DNA from: CAYWTX01 sp964461295
GTDB taxonomy: Bacteria; Planctomycetota; Phycisphaerae; SM23-33
Reading direction: 5' to 3'
DNA length: 14,412 bases
Assembly (NCBI GenBank): GCA_964461295.1
Contig: CAYWTX010000596.1
Span: forward strand, 1-14,412
Below, piece after piece: positions 1-7,746 of this stretch. Position numbers and translations under genes: made by a program. The notes beneath the pieces are model-generated. The model was not told where the DNA came from. It worked only from the letters and a program-made list of their open reading frames with translations, and searched no databases. Position 1 is the first letter of the stretch; each line of letters starts with the position of its first letter.

Positions 1-114
1 TCCTACGGACTGGTCGTTTGTCTCCCGCTGCTCTCCACCTGGCCTTGCGGCCACGCAGTTACGTTCGACTACAGGCCCGTAACGTTAGCCTGGAAGGGAC
101 TTCCACCCTTCTGA
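1..114 (+). CDS. 3' end of an unidentified open frame (partial)
   Basis: Frame 1 is open from the window edge to a TGA at 112-114, giving 37 residues ending in VTLAWKGLPPF. I do not recognise the protein. The fragment is short and has no visible domain, signal peptide or membrane segment, so it may be chance. It is followed after 4 nt by a hairpin and then by the REP-like array, a usual place for such repeats (just 3' of a gene), which slightly favours a real gene end here. Confidence 0.25.
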   Translation, partial: SYGLVVCLPLLSTWPCGHAVTFDYRPVTLAWKGLPPF

Positions 115-118
115 TCGT

Positions 119-136
119 GTGCGCTTGCAGGCGCAC
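119..136 (+). terminator. Hairpin just after the edge open frame
   Basis: GTGCGC-TTGCAG-GCGCAC gives a perfect 6-bp stem with a 6-nt loop, 4 nt after the TGA of the open frame. There is no T-tract, so it may be a terminator or another small palindrome like those that follow. Confidence 0.3.
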
Positions 137-139
137 TAG

Positions 140-349
140 CCACACGCGCAAGCGTGTGGAAGGGGTCGCCGTCTCTCCCTCTTAACCCCCGAAGGGGGGT
201 GTGTGACGGTAGTCACATGCGCAAGCGTGTGGAAGGGGTCGCCGTCTCTCCCTCTTAACCCCCGAAGGGGGGTGTGTGATGGTAGCCACACGCGCAAGCG
301 TGTGGTGGGCAAACGAAGTGTGGCAAGAGTGCCCGAAGGGCACGACTGA
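140..349 (+). repeat. REP-like array, left of transposase (3 hA + 3 hB hairpins)
   Basis: Two hairpins alternate. Hairpin hA is at 140-159, 213-232 and 286-305, exactly 73 bp apart. Copies 1 and 3 read CCACACGCGCAAGCGTGTGG, an 8-bp stem closing a GCAA (GNRA) loop. Copy 2 differs at two stem positions, and both changes leave G-T wobble pairs. Hairpin hB is at 185-200 and 258-273 (ACCCCC-GAAG-GGGGGT) and, as a GTGCCC-GAA-GGGCAC variant, at 329-343, followed by GACTGAA. The hB-to-hA link is GTGTGANGGTAG. This is the architecture of REP/BIME elements of the kind mobilised by REP-associated tyrosine transposases. Confidence 0.8.
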
Positions 350-360
350 ACCGCTCACAC

Positions 361-825
361 CTACACCGACTCCGCCTCCCACACATAGCGCGGATCGTAC
401 GCAACATTGTGCCGTTCCAGGAACGCGATGTATTCCTCCTCGAACGTCATCTTCCGGTGGTGCTCCTCCTGCCGCTCGATGTACTCCCTCACGGCATTCT
501 TGCTGCTTTCGCTTACGCTGAAACCGGCGAAGCCGGTTTGCCATGCGAACGCCGTTGAATCCGGGAACGTTTTATGCACCCAGCCCGATGATAGGGCCTT
601 CCACTTCTGCATCGCCTCGGACAACGACTTGTCCGGGCGAAGCAGGATGAGGCCATGCACATGATCGGCGGTGCCGCCAATCAGCAGCGATTGGCCGAAT
701 TCTTCGCGGGCGACGCCCGCGAGATACTCGTACAGGCGCGAGCGAGAGGTGGTGGCGATGGTGGGCCGGCGCCCCTTCGTGCCGAAAACAACATGAAGCA
801 GGATATTGGAGAACGTGTGACCCAT
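361..825 (-). CDS. IS200/IS605-like HUH tyrosine transposase (RAYT-like)
   Basis: A 154-residue single-domain Y1 transposase, close to the usual length of about 150 for IS200-type TnpA. These enzymes cut and rejoin single-stranded DNA at hairpins through a covalent 5'-phosphotyrosine. The metal-binding HUH-type motif is HVH at residues 55-57 (context TADHVHGLILL), and the likely nucleophile is Tyr115 in VREYIERQEEHH. The N-terminal MGHTFSNILLHVVFGTK and the C-terminal HNVAYDPRYVW are typical of the family. I chose the ATG at 825 because homologues begin close to this motif; the frame extends upstream only into repeat DNA. A weak AAAGG lies 7 nt upstream and belongs to the repeat tail itself. 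There is no accessory TnpB. hB/hA hairpins flank the gene in opposite orientations, which is what makes a REP-associated role likely. The frame looks intact. Confidence 0.85.
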   Translation of the reverse strand: MGHTFSNILLHVVFGTKGRRPTIATTSRSRLYEYLAGVAREEFGQSLLIGGTADHVHGLILLRPDKSLSEAMQKWKALSSGWVHKTFPDSTAFAWQTGFAGFSVSESSKNAVREYIERQEEHHRKMTFEEEYIAFLERHNVAYDPRYVWEAESV

Positions 826-841
826 AGTTGGCCTTTCAGTC

Positions 842-927
842 GTCCCCTTCGGGGACTCCCGCTCTTTGGTGTGCAAGTTACCACACGCTCGCGCGTGTGG
901 CTACCGTCACGCACCCCCTTCGGGGGT
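842..927 (-). repeat. REP-like repeats right of transposase, inverted orientation
   Basis: Read on the minus strand (927 to 842) the order is hB, link GCGTGACGGTAG, hA, 24-nt spacer, hB, then GACTGAAAGG and the transposase start. hB copies lie at 913-927 and 842-856 (GTCCCCGAAGGGGAC on the minus strand). hA lies at 881-900 and reads CCACACGCGCGAGCGTGTGG on the minus strand, with a GCGA (GNRA) loop. The set mirrors the left array, so the transposase sits between inverted repeat blocks. Confidence 0.75.
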
Positions 928-990
928 TGAGAGGCGGAGGGGCGCCGCGCCTGGGTTCCACACGCCCGCAAGTAGGAATCCCCTTCCCCA

Positions 991-1150
991 GTCCCCGAAG
1001 GGGACGATTGAAGGAAGCCTCACGCGCGAGCGTGTGGCAAATGCTGCGATCGGCGACGAGCCCCCGAAGGGGACGTCTGATGGTAGCCTCACGCGCGAGC
1101 GTGTGGCAAATGCTGCGATCAGCGACGAGCCCCCGAAGGGGACGATTGAA
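991..1150 (+). repeat. REP-like array, 69-bp tandem unit
   Basis: hB at 991-1005 (GTCCCCGAAGGGGAC) is followed by GATTGAAGG. Two near-identical 69-bp units start at 1018 and 1087. Each carries hA (1018-1037 and 1087-1106, GCGA loop, one T-T mismatch in the stem), then a shared spacer beginning CAAATGCTGCGATC, then a shortened hB and GACG. Orientation is again plus. The array ends about 40 bp from the stop codon of the minus-strand TPR-like gene. Together with the other two blocks, six hA copies lie within 1 kb. Confidence 0.75.
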
Positions 1151-1189
1151 GGCAAATGGAGAGGCGAAGTCGTGCCCTTGCCCTTCGGG

Positions 1190-3322
1190 TTATTCCTCCA
1201 CCTTCGGGAACCACTTCATCGCAGCCGCCTGCTGGCCAAGCGCGGTCTTGCCGCAGCGCAGGACCAGCGCCTTGTAGAACCTCTCCGCCGCCTTGGGGTC
1301 GCGGGTCTTCAGCCACGTGCCCGCGGCGCACAGCACCTTCGCGGTCTCGTCGAAGTCATTCGGCATGATCTTCGCCGCCGCCCACGCATGCTCGGTCGCG
1401 ATGTAGCGGTAGTGAAACCGCTTCTCGAACGTCAGCTTGTGGCGCTCCAGGCGCTGCTTCTCCTCCTCAGTGACGTAGCGGGCAAGCTTCGCATCGGGCT
1501 TGCCGCGCCGGCCGGTCGTGTCGCCCAGCTCGAAATCGCCGCCATACAGCCGCCAGTCCGGCTCGACCTCGGTGCCCAACAGCGCCATCCCGAAGTGCCG
1601 GGCGATCCTCGCGGCCTGCCATAGCGACTTGGCGCGGTGCACGTCCAGCCGCGAGTGATCGGCCCCACCGCTGATCGCCTCCGCGTACTCGTCCAGTTTC
1701 TTTTGCATCTCGGCGGGGCAATATGGCCGGGCATCCTTCCACTGCCCGGCCCGCGTCAGTCGGCGGGCCAGCAGGTAGCGGATTGCGCCCGACAGCTCGC
1801 CGCGATCTATCGGAGAGCCGCGCTCCGCCCACGGCTGGCCCTCCGCGTGCTTCGCCTCCTTCTTCGGCGCCGGCCAGTTCGCGTCCACGTACGCCTTCAA
1901 CTCGTCGGCCGTCAGCACCCGCTCCGCCACGTACGCCGCGTCCGTCCAGAAGCCGCTGTGCAGCAACAGGTCCAGCGCCTCGACATACTTCCCGCGCGCC
2001 ATGCGCAGGCCGGCCAGTTCGGCTGCCGCGCGGTGGGCGGGAATGACCCCGTCCTCGCTGTAGTCCTCGCCGCCCTCGATCCACTGCTCGTCCTTGGGCA
2101 GCAGCTTCGCCGCCTGCTCCAGGTGCCTGGCTGCTTCGTCGATCTTGCCCGCCCGCAGCAGCAGCTTGGCCCGCACCCACTCGGCCACCGGATCAGCCCC
2201 GGGGGCCCGGTCCGCCCACCGCTGGGCGTCCTTCATCCGCCCGTTCAGATACGCCGCCCACGCCAGCCGCGACGCGCCGGGCATGTCCTTCACCCCGGCC
2301 GCCTCGACGGCCGCCAGCCACTTCTCGGCCGGCCAGGCGAGGCCCTCGCCTTCCCACTCCTTGGTCGACACAGTCGGCCCGCCGTTGCAGACGATGTAGG
2401 CCGTCACGATCCGCCGGGCCGTCTCGTGCCGGGCAGCCTCGGCCAGCAGCGGCCCGCCGACGATCAGGATCTTCTCCGCCACCAGCCGCAGCGACATATC
2501 CGCGCTGTCGTCGCCCGCGGCAAGCTGCTGCACGTACAACTCCAGCGAGCGGAGGTAGTCCTTCCGGTCCAGCTCGGCCCGGGCCTCCCAGCCCAGGCTC
2601 GCCGCCGCAAGTCCCAGCGAGTCGCGATACCCCGCGGCCGCGAGGTGCTGCACCTGCCGGAAGCGCTCGCCCGCCTCGTTCGGGTCTTTCGGCTCTTGCC
2701 TGCGGGCGTGTTGTCCGAGCATGTACGCCGCCCACGTGCTGCGGTACTTTCGCTGTTCGGCCGGCAACTTGAGCAGCTTCTGCCACGCCGCGACGGCCTT
2801 GTCCGGCTCGCCGCCATGCCAGGCCACCGCCCCCTCCGTGTATAGCGCGAACTCGCGCGGCAGGGCGGTTGCCACGTGCGGGGCCAGGAACTTCGGCGGC
2901 GGGTTGCTTCTGACCCAGTTCGCGTCGTCCCTTGAACCGCCCTTCTCTTCCCAGTCGGCCACCTTCGCCGCGTACGAGCGGATGTCCTCCCTCGCGGCCG
3001 CGTAGTCCTTCAGCACGCGCTCCTGCTCGCGTTTGTCGCCCCGCGCGGCCGCCAGGGCGGCCTTAAGGTCGGCCACGTCGGCCCCGGCCGTTTGGGCGGC
3101 GTACGTACTGTTGGGGTCCTCGTTTACCACCGCGCGGAACGGCGCCTTGGCGCCGGCGACGATCCGCTTGACCTCGGAGTAGAAATCGCCCACCGGCGAC
3201 ACGAGCAGGGAGTTGGGGTCGTCCAGGATCGTGGAGGGGAACCACGGCCCGCAGGCAAGTGCGAGAGGTACAGACAGCATCAACCACGCTGCACCCGAGA
3301 GAAGCAAGAGGGACCGCCTCAC
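1190..3322 (-). CDS. Exported TPR-like repeat protein (unknown function)
   Basis: A protein of about 710 residues. I chose the GTG at 3322 because it places an N-terminal signal sequence directly at the start (RRSLLLLSGAAWLMLSV, ending PLALA before Cys24-GPWFP). No good Shine-Dalgarno is visible there, and the frame stays open to an ATG at 3466, which would overlap the upstream gene and prepend an Arg/Ser-rich stretch. Cys24 is not a canonical lipobox, so lipoprotein status is uncertain. The body is helical with TPR-like pairs near residues 158-205 and 378-410. The C-terminus (RDPKAAERFYKALVLRCGKT, then WFPKVEE) looks like a conserved family signature. From memory, such proteins are often encoded beside DUF3142 proteins, as here. 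The substrate or partner is unknown. It lies 118 bp downstream of the DUF3142 gene on the same strand and is probably co-transcribed. Confidence 0.7.
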   Translation of the reverse strand: MRRSLLLLSGAAWLMLSVPLALACGPWFPSTILDDPNSLLVSPVGDFYSEVKRIVAGAKAPFRAVVNEDPNSTYAAQTAGADVADLKAALAAARGDKREQERVLKDYAAAREDIRSYAAKVADWEEKGGSRDDANWVRSNPPPKFLAPHVATALPREFALYTEGAVAWHGGEPDKAVAAWQKLLKLPAEQRKYRSTWAAYMLGQHARRQEPKDPNEAGERFRQVQHLAAAGYRDSLGLAAASLGWEARAELDRKDYLRSLELYVQQLAAGDDSADMSLRLVAEKILIVGGPLLAEAARHETARRIVTAYIVCNGGPTVSTKEWEGEGLAWPAEKWLAAVEAAGVKDMPGASRLAWAAYLNGRMKDAQRWADRAPGADPVAEWVRAKLLLRAGKIDEAARHLEQAAKLLPKDEQWIEGGEDYSEDGVIPAHRAAAELAGLRMARGKYVEALDLLLHSGFWTDAAYVAERVLTADELKAYVDANWPAPKKEAKHAEGQPWAERGSPIDRGELSGAIRYLLARRLTRAGQWKDARPYCPAEMQKKLDEYAEAISGGADHSRLDVHRAKSLWQAARIARHFGMALLGTEVEPDWRLYGGDFELGDTTGRRGKPDAKLARYVTEEEKQRLERHKLTFEKRFHYRYIATEHAWAAAKIMPNDFDETAKVLCAAGTWLKTRDPKAAERFYKALVLRCGKTALGQQAAAMKWFPKVEE

Positions 3323-3440
3323 GGCAAGCCAATGGCCGGCGCTGTTCCGTGATCGTGATCGTGACCGTACTCGTAATCGCTTGGCCCGGCATAGCCTTCT
3401 GGCGACGCCGGGTGATTGGCTTTTACCAGCGCCCCGCATC

Positions 3441-4823
3441 CTACGGTTTCGAAGCAAAGTCCACATTGGCGACGATCTCCCTATCTCTTCCCAGTCGTAT
3501 CCATCCGATGTTTCGCTGCTGCCCGGGGCGCATGGGCCAGGCGTCGGGGCCTACGCGGCCGACGAACCTCAACTCGCCTTCTCCGGCGGACGCCACGCGG
3601 AAACCCGCCAGGCCGTCGGCCGCCTCGGCGGCCGGGCCGGACCACCGCAGGCGCACCGTGATGGCGCCGCGGGCGTCGGCGCTGCCGGCGTTCGCCAGCG
3701 TCACCTCGACCAGCCCCGGCTCGGCGGCCCGCGCACGGGCCTCCAGCGCCGCGGCCGGGACGCCCCCGGCCATCACGGCCGCCAACGTCTCCGCGCTCCA
3801 GTTGAGCCGGTCGCCGGCAACCGGCAGGCGATACCAGATCACGCCCCGCATCGCGGCGGGCCGGTCGGCCGTCCAGCCCCGGACCAGTCTGGCCATGGCG
3901 TCCGGCTCGGCCGCGGCGAGTTCCACCCGCGTTCCCCGCGGCCAGGACGGCGCCGCGCCCTCGGCCGACAGCCCGATCAGCCGCCCGCCCCCGTCAAACG
4001 CCACCAGGTACCCGTACGTCGGCAGGGCGACCCGGAACGGCCGGCCGAACGCAGCCGCCCGTTCCACGGCCGAGCGGGCTTCGGCGGCGTCGCACAGCAC
4101 GACGTTTCCCCCTCGCGGGCGGTGCAGCGAATGCACCTGCAACACGAACCCATCCGCCGCCGCTGCCAGGAGGGCGAACGCCGAACGGTCCAGCCAGCAC
4201 GGCAGCGCCGTGAACGTGAGGCAGGCGGGCGCGGCCGCAGGCCGCAGGACGGCCAGCCAGCGGGCATAGCCGTCCAGGCGCGATTCAGGGCAATCGAAGT
4301 CAACCTGGAGTTCCGCAACGCTCACGCCGGCGGCGCGTGCCTCGGCCAGCGCCTGGCGGGCCAGTTCCACCACCGCTCGCGAAGCCGGCGCATCCGGCCC
4401 AAACGGGCCGGAGTAGGGACCTACGCGGATGACAAGGGCGGGCGGGTGGCAGAGCCGTCCCGGCTCTGGCGGCGGAGATGACAGCGGCGAGACGCCGCTG
4501 CCGCTTCTGTCGCACACAAAACACTCGTAGCTCGGCCGAACGCGGATGGTCTGCGGCCGCTGATTGGCGGCGAAGGAGATCTCGCCGACCAGCACGGCCA
4601 GGCGTGCGAAACGGCCGTCGCTCGCAGCCGCCGCGGCAGCGCCCGAAACCGCGGGCGTCCACGCCCGCTGCCAGACGTACGCCTCCTGCCGCAGTTCGCC
4701 CGCCGCGCGCGCCACGGGCGCGCTCTGCCACGCCGCCAGCGAAAGTGCGGCGATGGCGGCCGGCACGGCAGCCAGTGTGAAAGGCCTGGAACGTCGGAAC
4801 ATGTTGCACGGCCACGACGGCAC
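3441..4823 (-). CDS. Exported DUF3142-family protein
   Basis: A 460-residue protein. A signal peptide of about 40 residues (hydrophobic FTLAAVPAAIAALSLAAW, cleavage likely after APVARA) indicates export. Family-typical motifs are YVWQRAW (49-55), LQVDFDCP (172-179), the LDGYARWL segment (183-190), TALPCWLD (205-212) and GFVLQVHSL (225-233). The pattern of beta-strands ending in acidic residues suggests a TIM-barrel, glycosidase-like fold, but no catalytic activity is established for DUF3142 to my knowledge. The GTG at 4823 is favoured over the ATG at 4802 because AGGAGG-like AGGGAG lies 6 nt upstream of it. The residues after about 320 look like a small beta-sandwich tail. The gene heads a two-gene unit with the TPR-like gene downstream. 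A joint envelope or polysaccharide-related role is inference. Confidence 0.75.
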   Translation of the reverse strand: MPSWPCNMFRRSRPFTLAAVPAAIAALSLAAWQSAPVARAAGELRQEAYVWQRAWTPAVSGAAAAAASDGRFARLAVLVGEISFAANQRPQTIRVRPSYECFVCDRSGSGVSPLSSPPPEPGRLCHPPALVIRVGPYSGPFGPDAPASRAVVELARQALAEARAAGVSVAELQVDFDCPESRLDGYARWLAVLRPAAAPACLTFTALPCWLDRSAFALLAAAADGFVLQVHSLHRPRGGNVVLCDAAEARSAVERAAAFGRPFRVALPTYGYLVAFDGGGRLIGLSAEGAAPSWPRGTRVELAAAEPDAMARLVRGWTADRPAAMRGVIWYRLPVAGDRLNWSAETLAAVMAGGVPAAALEARARAAEPGLVEVTLANAGSADARGAITVRLRWSGPAAEAADGLAGFRVASAGEGELRFVGRVGPDAWPMRPGQQRNIGWIRLGRDREIVANVDFASKP

Positions 4824-4829
4824 GTGAAG

Positions 4830-4835
4830 CTCCCT
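4830..4835 (-). promoter_or_regulatory. Ribosome binding site of DUF3142 gene
   Basis: AGGGAG on the minus strand, 6 nt before the GTG at 4823. It decides in favour of this GTG over the in-frame ATG at 4802, which has no such sequence. Confidence 0.55.
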
Positions 4836-4977
4836 GGAGCGGTTGCCGCTCCCGCCGCCGCCCGGTCAGCGCAAACAGACGGACAGCCAGCGCGGGTCGG
4901 ACTTGCGGGCGTTTCGTTTCCCAGCGTTGGCCCGGTCGGCCGGTTCCGCATCACGGCTGCCCGTGAAATCGAGGAGG

Positions 4978-5006
4978 ATTATCTCGCAGGAGCAGGGGAG
5001 GTTCCA
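4978..5006 (-). promoter_or_regulatory. Candidate promoter of DUF3142-TPR unit
   Basis: On the minus strand, TGGAAC (5001-5006), a 17-bp spacer, then GATAAT (4978-4983). The -10 matches 5 of 6 consensus bases but the -35 only 3 of 6. It would give a leader of about 150 nt. I see no gene in the rest of 4824-5090. Confidence 0.3.
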
Positions 5007-5090
5007 CTGCAAAACATGCTGGCCCCGCCCTGCCGCCAAGGGAATTGGGCGACATGGACAAGAACAGACCGAATGGACAAGCGTGCCGCC

Positions 5091-5144
5091 GTCCGTTCCG
5101 TCCATGTTGTCCGTTCCGTCCACTCCGTCCACTTCGTCCACGCG
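5091..5144. repeat. 9-bp tandem repeat, six units
   Basis: Six consecutive 9-mers begin at 5091, 5100, 5109, 5118, 5127 and 5136. All start GTCC and most continue RYTYC (GTCCGTTCC occurs twice, GTCCACTCC once). Just upstream, TGGACAAG occurs twice (5055-5062 and 5074-5081) in the opposite sense, so parts can fold back. The block lies between convergently read gyrB terminator hairpins and the DUF3142 promoter region. From memory, similar GTCC-type 9-bp runs are frequent in some planctomycete intergenic DNA. Confidence 0.75.
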
Positions 5145-5187
5145 CTGAGCAAGCTCAGCCGCTAACAGCGGTCCCTCCGCGACCGCT
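5144..5187 (-). terminator. Two hairpins at the 3' end of gyrB
   Basis: AGCGGTC (5167-5173) pairs with GACCGCT (5181-5187) across 7 nt and overlaps the gyrB stop codon. GCTGAGC-AA-GCTCAGC (5144-5159) follows 7 nt further along the transcript. Neither is followed by a T-tract, so intrinsic termination is uncertain; they may instead be 3'-end-protecting stems. Confidence 0.45.
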
Positions 5188-7705
5188 ACACGTCCAGGTT
5201 CTTCACTTCCAGGGCGTGCTCCTCAATGAAGTTGCGCCGCGGCTCGACGTTGTCGCCCATCAGCAGGGTGAACATCCGTTCGGCCTCTTCGGCATCCTCG
5301 GTCCGCACGCGGAGCAGCATCCGGCGCTCCGGGTCCATCGTCGTCTCCCAGAGCTGATCGGCGTTCATCTCGCCGAGGCCCTTGAACCGCTTGATCTCCA
5401 TCCCCTTGCCGCCGATCCTGCGGACCGCATGGGCGATCTCCGCCACGCCGTCCAGCGCGTGCTCCTCGTCCTCGTTGATGAGAACGTACTTGGCCGAGTC
5501 CTTCTCGCCGGTGACCGACTCCTTGCGGACGAGGAACCAGTCGTCGATCTCGATCCCGCGCGCCTTGAGCTTGACGATGAGCCTCTCGATCTCGCGCACC
5601 TCGTGCAGTTCGGCGCGGCGCTGGATGCGCCCGCCGTTGGCGTCGTGCTTGGCCTCGTGCTTCGCCTTGCCCTCGCCGTCGCTGTCCAGCAGCGAATCGC
5701 CGTGCCGGGCCAACTCCGCCTCGTAGTCCTCCGAGGTATGGAAGTACATGTCCTTCGTGTCGATCTGCAGCCAGTAGGTCGGCAGGCGGCCGTCCTTGCG
5801 GTTCTCCATCAGGCTGTCGAACGCCAGGCCGCGGCGCTCCAGGATCCGCACTCGCTCGCCGACCTGGTCCAGCAGGTCGGCCAATTCCCGCAGTTTGCTG
5901 TTCGCGAACGACTGCACGACCCGCATCTTCCTGCCCTTGTGGTCGCGCACCTCCAGCACGGTGTTCTCGATGCCGAGCTCCGCCAGGCGGCTGCGCATCT
6001 CGGCCTCGTTGAGCACGTACAGCTTGGTCTTGCGCTTGCTGGCCAGATACAGCGGCGGCTGGGCGATGAACACCCGCCCCATGTCGATCAGCGGCTTCAT
6101 GTGCCGGTAGAAAAACGTCAGCAGCAGCGTGCGAATGTGGCTGCCGTCCACGTCGGCGTCGGTCATGATGATCACCTTGCCGTACCGCAGGCGCGCCAGG
6201 TCCAACTCGTTGTTGCCGATCCCGCAACCCAGCGCCGATACCATCGCCAGGATTTCCGTATGCCCCAGGATCTTGTCCGGCCGAGCCTTCTCCACGTTCA
6301 GGATCTTGCCCCGCAGAGGCAGGATCGCCTGCGTGGCCGAGTTGCGCCCCTGCTTGGCCGGCCCGCCGGCCGAGTCGCCTTCCACCAGGAACAACTCGGT
6401 GGTCTCCACGTCCTTGCTGCGACAGTCGGCCAGCTTGCCCGGCAGCGAACCGCTGGCCAGGGCGCTCTTCCGCCGCGTCAGGTCGCGCGCCTTGCGCGCC
6501 GCCTCGCGGGCCTGCATCGCCTCCATCCCCTTGGTCACGATCCGCTTGGCGTCGCCGGGATGCTCCTCCAGCCAGGCCGCCAACTGCTCGTTCACTGCCT
6601 GCGTGACGAAACTCTCCACCTCGCTGTTGCCCAGTTTGGTCTTCGTCTGGCCCTCAAACTGCGGCTCGGGCACCTTGACCGACACGACGGCCGTCAGGCC
6701 CTCGCGCAGGTCCTCGCCCGCGGGGTTGTCGTCGTTCTTCAACAGGTTGGTGTTGCGGGCGTAGGCGTTGATCGTCCGCGTGAGGGCGGCCTTGAAGCCC
6801 GACAGGTGCGCCCCGCCCTCGACCGTGTTGATGTTGTTGGCGAATGAGAAGATCGTCTCCGAGTAGCCGTCGTTGTACTGCAGCACGATGTCGGCCGCCA
6901 GGCGGGTCGAGTCGTCGGTCTTGCTGATGACGATCGGCTTGTGCAGGACGTTCTTGTTCTCGTTGATGTGCTTGACGAACGCGATGAGTCCCTGCTTGAA
7001 CTGCCACTCCTCCTCCTTGTCGCTCCGCTCGTCCTTGAGGCGGATCTTCAGCCCTTCGTTCAGGTACGCCAGTTCGCGCAGGCGGGTGCTCATCACCTCG
7101 TGGCGCGTGCTGATGTCCGGGAAGATCTGCGGGTCCGGACGGAACGTCACCCGCGTGCCCGTCCGCCGCGTCTTGCCGATCTCCCTCAACTCGGCCACCT
7201 TCTTGCCGCGGTTGAACTCCATCTGCCAGATGCTGCCGTCGCGGTGCACCTCGGCCTCCAGCCATTCGCTCAGCGCGTTGACGACCGAGGCGCCCACCCC
7301 GTGCAAGCCGCCGGAAACCTTGTATACGCCGTGGTCGAACTTGCCGCCCGCATGGAGCTGGCAGAACACCACCTCCAGCGTCGAGATCTTCTCGGTGGGG
7401 TGGATGCCCACGGGAATGCCCACGCCGTCGTCGGTCACCGTCACCGAATCGTCCGGATGGACGACCACGCCGATGGTGCTGCATCGCCCGGCCATCGCTT
7501 CGTCGATGGCGTTGTCGACGATCTCCCACACCAGGTGGTGCACGCCCCGCGTCGTCGTGTCGCCGATGTACATCCCCGGGCGCTTGCGAACCGCATCCAG
7601 GCCCTTGAGGACCTTGATCTGGCCTTCGTCATACACCTGCTGGCCGTTCTGACCGTCCGCCACGGGCACTTGGTTTTCCGCCGCTTGGGCCGCGTCCTTG
7701 GCCAC
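5186..7705 (-). CDS. gyrB: DNA gyrase subunit B
   Basis: The ATPase subunit of gyrase, which with GyrA introduces negative supercoils. Numbering from the GTG at 7705 gives 839 residues. The GHKL ATPase has Glu61 (VWEIVDN), Asn65, Asp92 in TDDGVGIP, and GGLHGVGASVVNALS near 132. The Toprim domain has EGDSAGG (442-448) and DADVDGSH (516-523). QLWETTMDPERR near the C-terminus is the gyrase-type signature and argues against ParE. Compared with E. coli GyrB (804 residues) there is extra length after Toprim, including a charged linker rich in Asp/Glu/Lys/His (DSDGEGKAKHEAKHDANG) and a helical insert. The loop after Toprim motif I reads GPAKQGRNSATQAI where many gyrases have QGRDR. The GTG at 7703-7705 is preceded by GGAAAGAGAG with an 8-nt gap; an upstream in-frame GTG at 7732 is possible but lacks a binding site. 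gyrA is not in the window. Confidence 0.97.
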   Translation of the reverse strand: MAKDAAQAAENQVPVADGQNGQQVYDEGQIKVLKGLDAVRKRPGMYIGDTTTRGVHHLVWEIVDNAIDEAMAGRCSTIGVVVHPDDSVTVTDDGVGIPVGIHPTEKISTLEVVFCQLHAGGKFDHGVYKVSGGLHGVGASVVNALSEWLEAEVHRDGSIWQMEFNRGKKVAELREIGKTRRTGTRVTFRPDPQIFPDISTRHEVMSTRLRELAYLNEGLKIRLKDERSDKEEEWQFKQGLIAFVKHINENKNVLHKPIVISKTDDSTRLAADIVLQYNDGYSETIFSFANNINTVEGGAHLSGFKAALTRTINAYARNTNLLKNDDNPAGEDLREGLTAVVSVKVPEPQFEGQTKTKLGNSEVESFVTQAVNEQLAAWLEEHPGDAKRIVTKGMEAMQAREAARKARDLTRRKSALASGSLPGKLADCRSKDVETTELFLVEGDSAGGPAKQGRNSATQAILPLRGKILNVEKARPDKILGHTEILAMVSALGCGIGNNELDLARLRYGKVIIMTDADVDGSHIRTLLLTFFYRHMKPLIDMGRVFIAQPPLYLASKRKTKLYVLNEAEMRSRLAELGIENTVLEVRDHKGRKMRVVQSFANSKLRELADLLDQVGERVRILERRGLAFDSLMENRKDGRLPTYWLQIDTKDMYFHTSEDYEAELARHGDSLLDSDGEGKAKHEAKHDANGGRIQRRAELHEVREIERLIVKLKARGIEIDDWFLVRKESVTGEKDSAKYVLINEDEEHALDGVAEIAHAVRRIGGKGMEIKRFKGLGEMNADQLWETTMDPERRMLLRVRTEDAEEAERMFTLLMGDNVEPRRNFIEEHALEVKNLDV

Positions 7706-7713
7706 AGTTGCAA

Positions 7714-7723
7714 CTCTCTTTCC
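7714..7723 (-). promoter_or_regulatory. Ribosome binding site of gyrB
   Basis: GGAAAGAGAG on the minus strand ends 8 nt before the GTG at 7705. It would fall inside the coding sequence if translation began at the GTG at 7732, so it favours the shorter protein. Confidence 0.45.
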
Positions 7724-7746
7724 ATTATGCACTTAAGTGATGAACG

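Noticed and set aside
182..544. Arg/His/Pro-rich open frames through the REP array
   Set aside because: They follow the palindromic repeats in several frames on both strands, overlap the transposase antisense, and lack binding sites and family features.
140..1150. CRISPR array, because of regularly spaced short repeats
   Set aside because: The repeats are self-complementary hairpins, spacers are near-identical between units rather than unique, orientation flips, and no cas genes are present.
866..1624. 252-codon plus-strand open frame
   Set aside because: It runs through tandem repeats and then antisense to the TPR-like gene. Its composition is that of a shadow of high-GC coding DNA.
4866..5141. 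Minus-strand open frame encoding an MDEVDGVDGTDNMDGTDGG-like start
   Set aside because: The acidic repeat is only the translation of the 9-bp GTCC tandem repeat. There is no ribosome binding site and the rest is featureless.
5045..6847. 600-codon plus-strand open frame antisense to gyrB
   Set aside because: It lies entirely over gyrB, whose frame has full conserved motifs. The plus frame is a codon-bias shadow rich in Leu/Gln/Arg/His.
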